Origin: Congeria kusceri | Lineage: Eukaryota > Mollusca > Bivalvia > Myida > Dreissenidae | Direction of reading: 5' to 3' | DNA length: 64,000 nt | NCBI GenBank assembly: GCA_027627225.1 | Contig: CM051027.1 | Coordinates: 92,483,151-92,547,150, forward strand | Shown: piece after piece, positions 24,762-36,169 of the stretch | Numbering within the stretch: position 1 is the stretch's first letter | Layout of the letters: every line of letters starts with the position of its first letter | Position numbers and translations under genes: made by a program | Notes under the pieces: model-generated | Databases searched by the model: none | What the model was told of the DNA's origin: nothing | The model's input: only the letters and a program-made list of their open reading frames with translations

Positions 24762-25074
24762 TATCAATATTTTCCCCAAGGGGGGGGGGAGCGGCGGGCA
24801 AACCCATGGGAATTTGACTTATTTATTATTTTGGGGGTCTAATTCCCCACCCTATAGCAAAGCAGTTTTGTCTAAATCCCCACAGTAGGGGGGAGATGTT
24901 TGGTGTATTAAATGGCCCGGGAGGCCATTATTACCAGGATCTAAAATCTGACCGAAGTAAATTTCCCAGGACCCGGTATCATTTGGCGCTTGTCGGGAAT
25001 CGCTTTCAGTCTTAAGTCCTGTATATGCCTGCCGCTCCCCCCCCCCCCCCCCCACCCGGAGGGAAATATTGATA
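24762..25074. mobile_element. MITE-like element with G/C-run termini
   Basis: The left end TATCAATATTTTCCCC followed by a poly-G run and GAGCGGCGGGCA is mirrored at the right end. There TGCCGCTC is followed by a poly-C run, CACCCGGAGGGAAA and TATTGATA. The arms are about 45 bp and the element about 313 bp. No coding capacity is seen. The homopolymer runs are likely places for sequencing-length error. Confidence 0.75.
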
Positions 25075-25562
25075 GGTGCATAACAGATCAGTATACACAA
25101 AATCAAACAAATAGAACACTCGGAGTTATAACATTGTTAATACTTTACTTGCTTGAAGGTAAGTCTGTCCTCTCGTAACTGCTTGTTTTAGACAAATTTC
25201 TGAACTTTGCCTGAACTTACATAATTCACTTATTTTATAAATGAAATAATGACTTCCAGTCTACCCTCGTGGTACTCCTCTTTTTCATAGAAAAGTTCAT
25301 GAAAAATTTAAACTAGGTCAGTGCGCAGAACGCATAAGGTAGCGCTTGTGGTAGCCATGTCGTATCATAGAATGGAAATTAATCCTAACAATCGTTGGTT
25401 TTAAATTATATGAGACAAAAAAACTATAAGGATTGGTCGTACGTCGTCATCGTTACAAGTAGATAACACAGACAAAGTTCCATTGTCGGTTACGTTACAA
25501 CATATAGTAGGCATATAGTAGGCATGAAATCACAAATGAAATTTTTGGCAAACTTTATAGAA

Positions 25563-25797
25563 CCTGGACTGGTATTCACAAAGCTCCTAAGGGAAATCTT
25601 AACTTATATTCTACTTAAGTGAAAATTTCAGGTCAATATTTCTAGGTGAATTCCAATGATTCATGTTGACAAAATGGTAAAATGTGAAACGTCTGATCAA
25701 CATTTACTACTCTAAAACATTTTCGTGTAAAAAGATGCATTTTTTAGGATTTAAAAAGTTTTCCCTCAGGAGCTTAATTTGTGAATACGGGCACAGG
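25563..25797. mobile_element. MITE-like element, about 235 bp
   Basis: Left CCTGGACTGGTATTCACAAA...CTCCTAAGGGAAA and right TTTTCCCTCAGGAGC...TTTGTGAATACGGGCACAGG are imperfect terminal inverted repeats of about 35 bp. The interior is AT-rich and non-coding. It is probably a non-autonomous DNA element. Confidence 0.65.
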
Positions 25798-26503
25798 ATA
25801 ATCTACTTAATGTGTCAGATATACGTCGATGCAAATTAAGATAACATGTGCTAGATCTACGGTAAGAATCAAGAGAAGAAACATGGTACTACTGGAATAC
25901 TGCAGTAAAAAGAGGGGATTGTTCCTGTGGGTGAAATCCAGTAAGATATGCGTTGCAAGTTATTCTTTTCTATTCTTTCATTCTTTCTTACATTATGTTT
26001 CAAGAAAACAATAGGTATAAAGCAGCCAGTATAAAAATAGCATCTATAGAAGTTGGAGAATTTAGTGGTATCAAACTTTTAACAAAGTGATTTACACAAA
26101 ATATACATTAAGAAACTACAGGTTTTGTGTGACAGTCGATCTGCCATGTTTATTTAATTATATCCTATGATGAAAATTCGGGCAATACAATTGAAATGAA
26201 ATATATCTAGATTGTCTCTCTAAGAATTACATAAAATGCGTGCAGGTAGGTTAGTCAAAGACGCAGCCATTGAAATGAAAAAAATGAATATGAATAAAAA
26301 TTAACGAACGCCATTAACGATTGCTCTATAAATTTGTTTTGATTACTTTCTTGATTCAAAAACAAACCAAAACCGACTTTACACGAATGCTTGAAATATC
26401 AGCAAGACCTTGAGAGTTTACTAGTGTCGATAATCGGGCGTATTACACCAACAACAAGAACAACTACAACAAGCTCGTTTCATTAAAAATAAACAATTAA
26501 AAA

Positions 26504-26974
26504 ATGCCGATTACCCCGCAACAGCTTGAAGAAAAACTTAAAAATGAAATACAGGCTTCACATTTAGTATGTTTGTTTACAATTTGATATTTCATTTGTT
26601 TCCTAATATATGGTAATTATTCACATTTCTACTTATTATTAATGTGTATATAGTTCGGATTGCATCTGTTCGGATACCATCACAGATACCAGTAAATGTT
26701 TATTTACGTCATATGCGCATGTATACTATATAGTGTATGGACAGCAAATAACGATTTTAACAGGCATCTGTGGATACAAGTAAATGAATTGTAATTATGT
26801 ATTTAATTTATTTCCGTTGATTACCACTCATGGCCTCGGAAAGACGTTCAGATAAATACATTATCTGTCTTCATTTCAGGAAATAGTGGATACATCAGAT
26901 GGTTGTGGAGTTAAATTCCAAGCAATGATAGTTTCACCACAGTTTGAAGGAAAACCATTGATACAAAGACACAG
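26504..26974 (+). CDS. BOLA2: BolA-like protein 2, first two exons (third not found)
   Basis: Exon 1 (26504-26566, 21 codons, donor GTATGT) encodes MPITPQQLEEKL and onward. Exon 2 (26880-26974, acceptor TTTCAG, donor GTGACT, ending in phase 2) encodes the BolA core, with SDGCGVKFQAMIVSPQFEGK and then PLIQRH(R). Animal BolA-like protein 2 partners the monothiol glutaredoxin GLRX3 in cytosolic [2Fe-2S] cluster handling. The C-terminal third of the fold (LVN...HAF...TPEQW region) should lie on a third exon starting in phase 2. I could not find it between 26975 and the convergent gene at 29008. It may be lost, too diverged for me to see, or further away. Upstream, 26400-26503 is the likely promoter side but shows no clear signal. 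Confidence 0.8.
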
Positions 26975-27414
26975 GTGACTTTGCATAATACATTATGTTT
27001 ATAATTAATTGATAGGAATTCCATCATGGTGGTGTTTTGCTTTACAGTAATATTATAACAGTCAACAAATCTTATATAAGATTAACACACTGAATTTGTG
27101 TATAATTTTAATGTGACCCTTTGACAGAGATTATGCAGAAAGAAGCGAAATAACACTCATAACATATCACAATAAAGTTTGTTACTTTGTATGGTGAAAC
27201 TATTGAATTATACCAATAATTATGTTCTTTCATTTGAGTTTTGTAGAAACTTGTGTCACTTAAATAGGGTTTAAAAAAGCAACAACAAAATAACATGCAT
27301 TTATAACCGTTGTTTTGTTGTTGTTTTTTGGGGTTTTTTTGGGGGGGGGGTGATCGGGGGGATAGATGCTGATTGCTGATTACGTTGAAAGACATGGCCC
27401 CCAAGGGGGGGGGT

Positions 27415-27800
27415 TCCTTAGATGTCTACATGTACAGGTCAAGTTCGACTTTGGTTACAAACCACTAAATTTTGACACAGTTATGGCCCCGCTTTGACTT
27501 ACATTCCCCCAATACATGAACAATAACTCCTGAAAGGCTTCACATATTCAAATTATTTTTGGTACATAGGTGTAACATAATAAAATACAGATCAAGTTCA
27601 ACTTTGGTTACAAACCTCTAAATGTTGACAGAGTTATGGCTTCTATTAAAATTAATATTTTCAAATACACTGTTGACCATTCACAAATTCAAGCATTATT
27701 TCTCTATCCATTTCTTTCGAATGGATGCCATAGTTATGTGACAAGGCCATATTGTGGGGGTGTATCCGTCACTCATGTGACAATTCTAGTTATGTCTATT
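27415..27800 (+). repeat. Dispersed tandem-repeat element, partial
   Basis: Units containing AAGTTCGACTTTGGTTACAA, a 'TTGACAGAGTTATGGC' block and an end motif GCCATATTGTGGGGG followed by TCCGTCACTC match the longer copy at 31065-32077. A G-run lies just upstream at 27345-27360. It lies in or next to the expected third-exon region of the BolA gene and is non-coding. Confidence 0.65.
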
Positions 27801-29007
27801 TTCATAATGGTACTTACATTTGTAGGTGACATATGGGCCCGTAATCAAAAAGCTTCTTATGGAAAACTTCAGTAACCACCATTTTATGTATGTATAGGTC
27901 ACACTATAATGTTTTAATCTTGCAAATATTGCATAGATGTTTAGTATGTGAAATTTTGTAAGCAGAAATCATTTAATTTCACATAAAAGTTGATGATATA
28001 CTTTTCACTTAAGTATTTACTTCAGTTATGATTTCTCTTAGGCGCCTTGGAAATACCAGCCCCGAGTTATGAAGGTTATCCCAAGGTTTTGTCTACTTCG
28101 AATTTAGCTCTTCCAGGTAGGTAACCACTTGCAGTTATCTGCTCCATAAACAATTTGCAGTCTCCTAGGAAACACATACTTTGATCACACGAAGATGTAC
28201 TTCAGATTGAAGTCTTAAATCCTGAAATGTCTACGCCAAAAATCAACAGCAAGAGTAATTGATCTAGGGACAGACACATACTATTCCATTACGTAAGATA
28301 TTTCACAACAACTAATTTCATTCCTCATGAAATATAATCAACACAAGACGTTAACTTTTAGAAATTTAATGCATGTACAAATGACTTTCAACAAGCAAAC
28401 ATTTTTAGACAAAACACTGTGGTTTTGTCAGTGTGTAAACAATTAAAATCATGGATGTTGCAATAATCCAGTGATATTCTATCAAGTCCATTATTTCATA
28501 CACTAATAACAATTATTACAGACACAATAAAAGTAAATGAAGAACATGGAACTGGGAACAATTCATTCAAAATAATTATCATTCACAACTAGTCGTTGAA
28601 AGCCAAAGGAGTCATCAGCATATTCAAAGAAGGCTGATAGCCCCTTTTGGCTTTTAAGAGACGAATTGTATTTTAACAACGAGAGCTGACAAAAAACTGG
28701 TTGGTTTTAATTAGGGAAATATAAAAAATAACATATCTTTGAAGTATTGGAAGACAAATGTAGTACAGAAAAACAATGACATAAGAATAAAAATACACAT
28801 TATGACTTCAAATCTGTGTTCACATATAATAAAGAGTGAAAACAACAGAAGATATTTTAAAAGTTTCATGTATCAGTTATACACATTTTGATGCAAACTT
28901 CAAAAGTCTTACTTTACACAAACGTATTCATAACCAAAATAGTTTTTTTCTGGAGAAACATAGAATGTTTCTCAAAAACAAATGCATTTAGCACGCAAAT
29001 CCGCCAC
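27800..29007. other. Intergenic DNA between two convergent genes
   Basis: No gene is supported. It should contain the 3' untranslated regions of the two convergent genes. A possible splice-like segment at about 28043-28116 (acceptor-like TCTCTTAG, donor-like GTAGGT) does not continue the BolA frame, since it meets a TGA after ten codons. Confidence 0.5.
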
Positions 29008-29271
29008 TTATTTCTTCTTCTTTCCTCCTTTCTTCTTACGAGCCTTGAGTGCTTTGCGGACCTTGAAGGAGCGCCAGAATGACTGGATGGTGGTCGAAGC
29101 TTTACTCATAAGCGCGAGCTCTCGTTCTGCAGCCTCTCGGCGTTCGCGTGCCAGACGCCTCTCCTCCATGATCGTCCGGTACTCGGCCTCGAGTGTTTTG
29201 AATCTCTCCTCCTGTTCATGCAGCTGAGTCTTTTCCTGTGTGTAAACCTCGTCAATTTCTTCATACTCGTC
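29008..29271 (-). CDS. IQ-motif coiled-coil protein, last exon (dynein regulatory complex 9/10-like)
   Basis: On the minus strand an acceptor TTTTACAG precedes an open exon of 87 codons ending in TAA at 29008-29010. It encodes a charged coiled coil (EEIDEVYTQEKTQLHEQEER, then MEERRLARERREAAERE). An IQ motif, TIQSFWRSFKVRKAL, and a Lys/Gly-rich tail ending GGKKKK follow. This arrangement matches the C-terminus of ciliary nexin-dynein regulatory complex proteins of the DRC9 (IQCG) and DRC10 (IQCD) kind; I cannot choose between them. In that family the IQ helix binds calmodulin-like partners in the axoneme. Earlier exons should lie at higher coordinates, but I could not identify them in the repeat-rich DNA to 39900. 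The codon use is GC-richer than the flanks, supporting a real, conserved exon. Confidence 0.75.
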   Translation of the reverse strand, partial: DEYEEIDEVYTQEKTQLHEQEERFKTLEAEYRTIMEERRLARERREAAERELALMSKASTTIQSFWRSFKVRKALKARKKKGGKKKK

Positions 29272-29299
29272 CTGTAAAATGTCGAGAAAAATGTTAGAA

Positions 29300-30190
29300 C
29301 TTGTTAGCAAAGTAAGAGTAGCATTAACTTTTATACTATTTATTGATACTAAACTATCATTGTTGTTAGTTTGAATAACAGTAAATAGCAGTTCTTATAC
29401 ATTTATGTGGTATTCTTGGGTCATAAAATGTATCATTAGTTAATAACGACACCACTTAAACAACAGGGACAAAAGGCCCTAGGTTGATCACCTGAAAGGC
29501 TAAGGAACTAAACTGTTCTGAGTAAGTTTTTTAATGATTGGCCAATAAATGTGGCCTAACAAATGTTTTAAATCTTTTTGTTGAATGTTGCCATGGTGAC
29601 CTAGTTATTTACCCCACATGACTCAGTTTCGAATCTGTCCCAAAATATTATTGAAACATATGTTCTGAGCAATTTTCAAGAAGATTAGGCAAAATTAGAG
29701 TTTTCACTATTTTTTTCTATTTGACCTTGTGATCTAGTTTTCATTATACCCATATAAGGAAAACTGCCCCGCCCCATGACGGCCACGTTTATCAGCAGAG
29801 TGGAACCATTATCAAAATCAGCCAAGATATCATCAAAACAAAGGTTCTGTGCAAGTTTCATGTTGAATTGTTAAAAAATGTGACTACTAGAATGTTCACA
29901 AGCTTTTTCAATAGCAACATCAGGATACTTCTCGCCCCCTGGCGGCCATGTTTTTCCAGGGAGCGGAAACATTTTCGATCTCAGCCGTGATATCAAAAGA
30001 ACAAAGGTCCGGAACGAAAATATAGCAAGCGATCCAGATAAAAGATACCACCAAATTGACGTTTTGGGAGTTATTGTTTGCTAATGACACATGTATTATT
30101 TTGACATGTTTAATTAAAATAATCGAATAGTCGAATCCCAAGTTCAGATTAAAATATTCGTGCATTCAATTGAATATTCTTTACATCCCT
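29300..30190. repeat. Intergenic DNA with degraded tandem units and a TIR-like end
   Basis: Two to three weak units of about 150 bp recur (29640-30010), sharing ATCAAAA, ACAAAGGTTC and GGCGGCCATGTTT-type blocks. Near 30130-30190 an ATTCAATTGAATATTCTTTA then CATCCCTAG end resembles the termini of the element at 38065-39535. No gene is seen. Missing upstream exons of the DRC-like gene could be hidden here. Confidence 0.45.
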
Positions 30191-30344
30191 AGTAAAAATT
30201 ATAAAATCCATCCACCATAGTGTCTCAGACCAGTGACCTCCGGATCAAAAGTCTATCATTTTTGCAAAAATTTCAAAGAAAACAACAGAAGTATTTTTTG
30301 TATTCAATCTGTTCATATACCAAACGCTTAATAATCACATCCAT

Positions 30345-31055
30345 TTCATTCAGTATTTATATTTTGTATTTGACAGAGTTATGCCCCTTTTTCACATGAA
30401 TTTTCTGGTTAAAGTTAATACTTAAAAGTTTTGTAACTGCAATACTACAAAAGCTATTCATTTGAAACTTGGAATATACCTTTGTCATCAACTCCAGTAT
30501 CAGGATGATTATTCCCCATAACTCTATTTTGTATTTTGATAGAGTTATTTCCCTTTTTCACATAGATTTTCTGTTTAAAGTTTATATTCAAAAGTTTTGT
30601 AACTTCAAACTACATAAGTTATTCACTTGAAACTTGGAACTAACCTATATCATCAACTCTAGTACTAGGGGCAACATTACCCATAACTCTATTTTGTATT
30701 TTGACAGAGTTATGCCCCCTTTTCACTTAGATTTTCTGTTTAAAGTTTATATTCATAAGTTTGGTAACTTCAAAACTACATAAGTTATTCACTTGAAACT
30801 TGGAACGCACCTTTGTTATCAACTCTAGTATCAGGGACAACATTACCCATAACTAGGTTTTGTATTTTGACAGAGTTAGCCCACTTTTTACATACACTTC
30901 GTGGTTAAAGTTTTTGTTCTAAAAATGTATAAACTATACAAGGCTTCACTTAAAAATATTGTATTTTAACAAATGTATGCCCCTTTCACTATCCAAAATA
31001 TGTACCAACTGAAATACTTTTAATAGTCGAGCGCACTGACCTCTGACAGCTCTTG
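30345..31055 (+). repeat. Tandem array, units of about 165 bp
   Basis: Four to five units share TTTTGACAGAGTTATGCCCC, TTTCTGTTTAAAGTTTATAT, CACTTGAAACTTGGAAC and CAACTCTAGTATCAGGG. The array ends in TAGTCGAGCGCACTGACC and TCTGACAGCTCTTG. The same units and the same end motif occur in opposite orientation inside the TIR element at 38065-39535. Confidence 0.75.
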
Positions 31056-31064
31056 TTACTGGTA

Positions 31065-32077
31065 TAATAATTATACCCACACAAACAAAGTTTAGGGGGT
31101 ATATAGGAGTGAGCTTGTTGGTTTTTGGTTTCCGGATGACAACTCAAGAAAGGCTTGACATACTCAAATAATTTTTGGTACACATGTGTAACATCATAGA
31201 ATACAGGTCAAGTTCGATGATGGTTACAAACAACTAAATTTTGACAGAGTTATGGCACCTTTTTTATTTAAATTTCCGTAAAAACATGATTTCCGGACAA
31301 AAACTCAAAAATGGCGTGACATATTCAAATAATTTTTGGCATCATGTGTAGCATCATAAAATACGGGGCAAGTTCGACTTTGAATACAAATTTTGACAGA
31401 GTTATGGCCCTTTATTTGACTTAAATTCCCTAAAAACATGGTTTCCTGACGATAACTCAACAATGGCTTGGCATATTTAAATAATTATTATAACACCGTC
31501 TCCGTGGCCTAGTGGTTAGGGCGTTATTCTACGGAGCGGGAGGTCGAAGGTTCGAGTCCTACACAGGGCGAGTTCTGATATGGCCGGTTGCCTACCCAGC
31601 AGCTAGTTAAATCAAGGGGTACCGATTGCCTTCCTGCCAAGCGCCCGGCATATAGAATAGGAATCGGGAGTAAAGATGTTCATCAGTAAATGTGTCTCAT
31701 ATGTCAAAACTGGCTGGCCCTTAATGTTCGACTTTGGTTACAAACCACTAAATGTTTACACAGTTATGACCTCTTTTTGACTTAAATTCCCCAAAAACAT
31801 GTACAAAAACTTATGAAAGGCTTCACATAATCAAATTTTTTTCGGGGTACATTGGTGTAAAATCATAAAATACAGATCAAGTTCAACTTTGGTTACAAAC
31901 CACTAAATGTTGACAGAGTTATGGCTCCTATTGAAATTAAATTGTTCCAAATACGCTGTTGACCATTCACAAATTAAAGCATTCTCTATCTGTCCATTTC
32001 TTTCAAATGGATGCCATAGGTATGTGACAAGGCCATATTGTGGGGGTATATCCGTCACTCTTGTGACAATTCTAGTT
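31065..32077 (+). repeat. Tandem-repeat element, units of about 140-150 bp, split by a SINE
   Basis: It starts near TAGGGGGTATATAGGAGTGA and repeats a unit with GACATATTCAAATAATTTTT, AAATACAGGTCAAGTTCGA and TTTTGACAGAGTTATGGC. It ends in the GCCATATTGTGGGGG and TCCGTCACTCTTGTGACA block also seen at 27740-27793. A SINE interrupts it at about 31494-31722. Confidence 0.7.
31494..31722 (+). mobile_element. tRNA-derived SINE inside a tandem-repeat element
   Basis: The head is tRNA-like, with an A box TGGCCTAGTGG and a B box GGTTCGAGTCC about 40 bp apart. A non-tRNA body of about 160 bp follows. It breaks the unit pattern of the surrounding element, which resumes at TTCGACTTTGGTTACAAACC. The boundaries are approximate because the target duplication is not clear. 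Confidence 0.65.
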
Positions 32078-32703
32078 TGAATTTAAATTTCATTGGCTGA
32101 CATAATATAAGACAAAGTGTGAGATTACGGACTTTTGTAGTCATAGGGCCAGGATGGAAGTGCAAATTTGCATGGAAATTAATGAGTACTTAAAGGTGTG
32201 TATTCCCCACAATTTCAGGATTCAATATGCTTTCCGAACATAGATTTATCTTCATAAATATGTATCATACACATTGCCTTAATGTTGCTCATTTCAATTT
32301 ATAACTGGCCCTGCTAGGGACAGTGGAAGCTTAACCATTGCTAGTATATCCCATTTCAACTATGCCATAATCTGTGGGCTTTATATCTTATGCCACTTTA
32401 ATCGTATAGCCGGAGAAAGATAGAAATCATTGTAAATAACAAGGCCTTTTTCTGACCTTTTGGGGGGAAAGTACCTGGGTTGAAATTTGGAATTTCTTAA
32501 AGTACACTTTGGCAAATAGGGAAACTAATGTTCAAATAAATCTTGTTGGAAGTATAACTTCCCATGGATTAGTTGACTGAATTGTAATTTATATCTAAAT
32601 TTCATTGGGTTTTTTAATGTTTTTATTCCTAAAATATTTATTGATGTAATTTTCTTCAATATAGATCTAAATGTCAAACCAAATTCTGTAGTGGAGGGGA
32701 ATT
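32078..32703. other. Intergenic DNA
   Basis: No gene, repeat unit or signal is recognised in this AT-rich stretch. Confidence 0.5.
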
Positions 32704-33660
32704 TATTTTTAGCTCACCTGAGCACGAAGTGCTCGGTGAGCTATTGGTATAGGGGACCTCTCCTACGTCGTACGTCGAATGTCTTCCGCCATCCGTGTGC
32801 CGTCAACAATTTGTTTCGTTCTCACGATAGAGACTTCACATTTTATCCAATCTTAACCAAACTTGCATAGTTTGTGTATCACCATAAAATCTCAGACGGG
32901 ATTGTTATTGGGCCAGATCACACCAGTAACACTAGAGTTATTGCCCCTTTTTCATGCAAAAATGTGCAAACATACCTTTTTCCAGCATATAGACTTTATT
33001 TTCCATCCAATCTTAACCAAACGTTCACAGTATGTGTATGATCATCCATCAGATCTCAGAAGACGCCAAAAATGGGCCAGATAGTTTTACAAACACCGGA
33101 GTTTGTTTGTGAAAAAACTATGCAAAAATGGACATTATTCAGGATAGAGACTTCATTTTTCATCCAATCTTCAACAATCTTGCACAGTTTGTCTATGACC
33201 ATAAGATTACAAGTGAAGTTGAATATAATCATAATCGGACCAGAAACACCAGAGTTATTGCCCTTTGTTTGTGAAAAAATATACACAAATTGACATTATT
33301 CAGGATAGAGACTTTATATTTCGTCCAATCTTTACAAATCTTGCAAAGTTTGTCTACGACCATATGATTAAAGGTGTAGTTTAATATAAGCAAAATCGGG
33401 CCAGAAACACTCGATGTATTGCCCTTTTTGTGAAAAAATGAACAAAAATTGACATTTTTCATAATAGAGACTTCATTTTTCATCCAATCTTCACCAATCG
33501 TGCACAGTTTGTCTATGAACGTGAGATTACAGTCGAATATAAGCAATATAAGCATGATCGGGCCCTAAATACCGGAGTTCTTGCCCCTTGTGTGTGGACA
33601 AACATAAACAAGTCATCAATGATTGGCTTGCACACTGGATTTTTTATTCAGGGTTGACCA
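32704..33660 (+). repeat. Element with tandem units of about 145 bp
   Basis: It opens with TTTTAGCTCACCTGAGCACG and a hairpin (GAGCACGAAGTGCTC), then GGTGAGCTATTGGTATAGGG. About five units follow that share GAGACTTCATTTTTCATCCA, CAATCTT-AC-AA, CACAGTTTGTCTATGACCAT and CCAGAGTTATTGCCC. Its opening matches the minus-strand element at 36170-37570. It is non-coding. Confidence 0.7.
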
Positions 33661-33839
33661 AATTTACACAGTTTGTGTATGATCATAAAAACTGATTGAT
33701 AAAATTTGATTTCCAACAATTGTAAACCTTACATGCAGTTATTGTGTACAAGCAAGATTGATGGTTTCAGAGCCTGCATTAACATCATTTATCAACTTTA
33801 GACAGAAAATTATCAAAGAAAAAGCAAAAGATACCTTAA

Positions 33840-35540
33840 TTTGTATGCTCCCCTAAACATTGCGGCATATAGTCGCTGTTTTGTCCATCCATCTTTCCGT
33901 CCATCTGTCCGTCCGTCACACTTTCTTGTCCGGAATATTTCTCTGACCGGAATTCAACGAAACTTAATGGAAATCTTCATTACCAAGAGAAGGCGTTCAT
34001 ACTACCGGGACGTTTCTCTTCAATGATTTTTATGCTTCCCGAAAAATTGCGGGGGAGCATTATAGTCGCCGCTTTTTTCGTCCGTCCTGGGACTTCAGTA
34101 TATAGTGCAAAATCCTTCACTTGCTTGTCCGGACTATTTCTCAGCAACTACTGGCTGGAATTCTACAAAACTTTATGGGAAGCTTCATTACCAGGATGAT
34201 GTGTGCATACTACCAGGACTTTCCGCTTCAATGATTTTTATGCTCCGCGAAAAATTTCGGTTGAGCATTATAGTCGCCGCTTTTTTCGTCCGTCCTTCCG
34301 TCCGTCCGTCCTTCCTTCACACGTTCCTATCCGGAGTATTTCTCAGCAACTACTGGCCGGAATTCAACGAAACTTCATGCAAAGCTTCATTAACAAGAGG
34401 AGGTGTGCATATTACCAGGACGTTCCGCTTCCGCTTCAGTGATTTTTCTAAGAGTTATGGGACTTTGAATATTTCTGAAATAAGTATTCAGTGCACAATT
34501 CTTGACTTTTTTGTCTGGAGTATTTCTCAGCAACTACTGACCGGAATTCAACGAAACTTTATGGGAAGCTTTATTACCAAGAAGAGGTGTGCACACTACC
34601 AGGACGTTCCGCTTCAATGATTATTCTTACAGTTATGAGACTTTGAAGATTCTCGAAATCAGTATATAGTGCACAATTCTTCACTTCCTTGTCCGGTCTA
34701 TTTCTCAGCAACTACTTGCTGGAATTCAACAAAACTTGATGGGAAGCTTTATTACCAAGAGGAGGTGTGCATTCTACAAGGATGTTCCGCTTCAATTATT
34801 TGTCTCATAGTTATGGGACTTATGAAAATTTCTTAAATTAGTATATACTGAATTAATTATTGTCCGGGCTATTTCTCAGCAACTACTGGTCTGAATTCAT
34901 ATAACTTTTATGGGAAGCTTCATTTCTATGAGGAGGTATGCATATTAGCAGGATGTTCGGCTTCAATGCTTTTTCTTGGAGTTATGGGACATTGAAAATT
35001 TCGTATATAGTGTATAGTGCATAATTCTTGTCATGGCTATTTCTCAGCTAGATTTCTTGCCAGGTTTGAATGAAATTTCATGGGAAGCTTCATTGCCAAG
35101 AGAAAGTCTGCACATTAGCAGGATGTTCCACTTCAATGATTTTTCTGAGAGTTATGGGACTTTGAAAATTTCTGAAATATAGAACACATTGCTATTGAGT
35201 TTTAGTCATTTTAATATCTTTGCCCTTCTCATGGCATTTATATTGCTTGATAAAGCTCTTTGGGGAGCATCCATCAGTTTTACTGATATCCTTGTTCTCA
35301 GAGTAATGGGACTTTGAAGATTTCTAAAATCATTATATAGTGCACAATTCTTCGCTTTCTTGTCCGGAATGTTTCTTAGCAACTACTGGCTGGAATTCAA
35401 CAAAACTTTATGGGAAGCTTCATTACCAAGAGGAGATGTGCATACTACCAGGACGTTCCGATTCAATGATTTTTCTCAGAGTTACTTTGAAGATTTCTGA
35501 AATTAGTATATACTGCATATATTCTTGTCCAGGCTATTTG
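33840..35540 (+). repeat. Tandem array, about nine units of roughly 170 bp
   Basis: The 5' part carries TATGCTCCCC, GGGGGAGCATTATAGTCGCC and runs of CCGTCCGTCC. The repeated unit contains TCTCAGCAACTACTGGC, GGAATTCAACGAAACTT, ATGGGAAGCTTCATTACCAA, GAGGAGGTGTGCAT and CAGGACGTTCCGCTTCAATG. Open frames of up to 171 codons across these units follow unit phase and are not genes. Confidence 0.75.
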
Positions 35541-36165
35541 TCAGCTACTACTGGCCAGATTTCAATAAACACAACTACTACAAGTACATCATTTACAAGC
35601 TATTGGACAAATACTTTAAAAGGACGGGGCATGAGGATACTTTGCAACAAAATTAGAAAGTGTCAATTGGCAAAAGAACACACAATTTACCAAATGATTC
35701 AGTTTCCAACTTTTTGATGAGCGCGTGATCGAGTATTGGGCGGGACATCCAGTACAAGGTGGCCGGCACTCAACACCTCAGGGTTAGGTTCATGGGCAAA
35801 GTAATAATGTCTTTATGTTACAAGCATTACAGTTGTGTCTCAACACCTCAAGGTTATGAGTGCACATGTACAGTTTCTGAGCTACAGCCAGCAATTAGGT
35901 CTCAATACCTCGGGAAGCACTTAACTGCAGGCTACTGTGGGTGTAATATGTAAGGCCAAACGGGCTTAATTGAGTGTTTCCGCAGTTCTGCATGTTTTAA
36001 GAAAGAAATAATGCTTAAATATTAAAAATGTATATTAATATATATATATATATATATAATGGCTTTTTCATGTCTGTAGTGGATGAAAATATTGGAATAA
36101 TCGTATTGGCTCTATAACAGGAAACACCGCCGAAATCGGGTTTAATTTGACACAAAACACGTTGT
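35541..36165. other. Intergenic DNA
   Basis: No gene is supported. A pair of short direct repeats, TCAACACCTCA(G/A)GGTTA, lies near 35769 and 35840, and a (TA)n run near 36039-36058. Confidence 0.5.
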
Positions 36166-36169
36166 TACA

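Noticed and set aside
28043..28116. Possible third exon of the BolA-like gene
   Set aside because: It has acceptor- and donor-like ends, but in the required phase it reads only ten codons to a TGA and lacks the expected BolA residues.
34105..34620. 171-codon frame
   Set aside because: It lies wholly inside a tandem array of about 170-bp units, and the protein simply repeats with the DNA unit.
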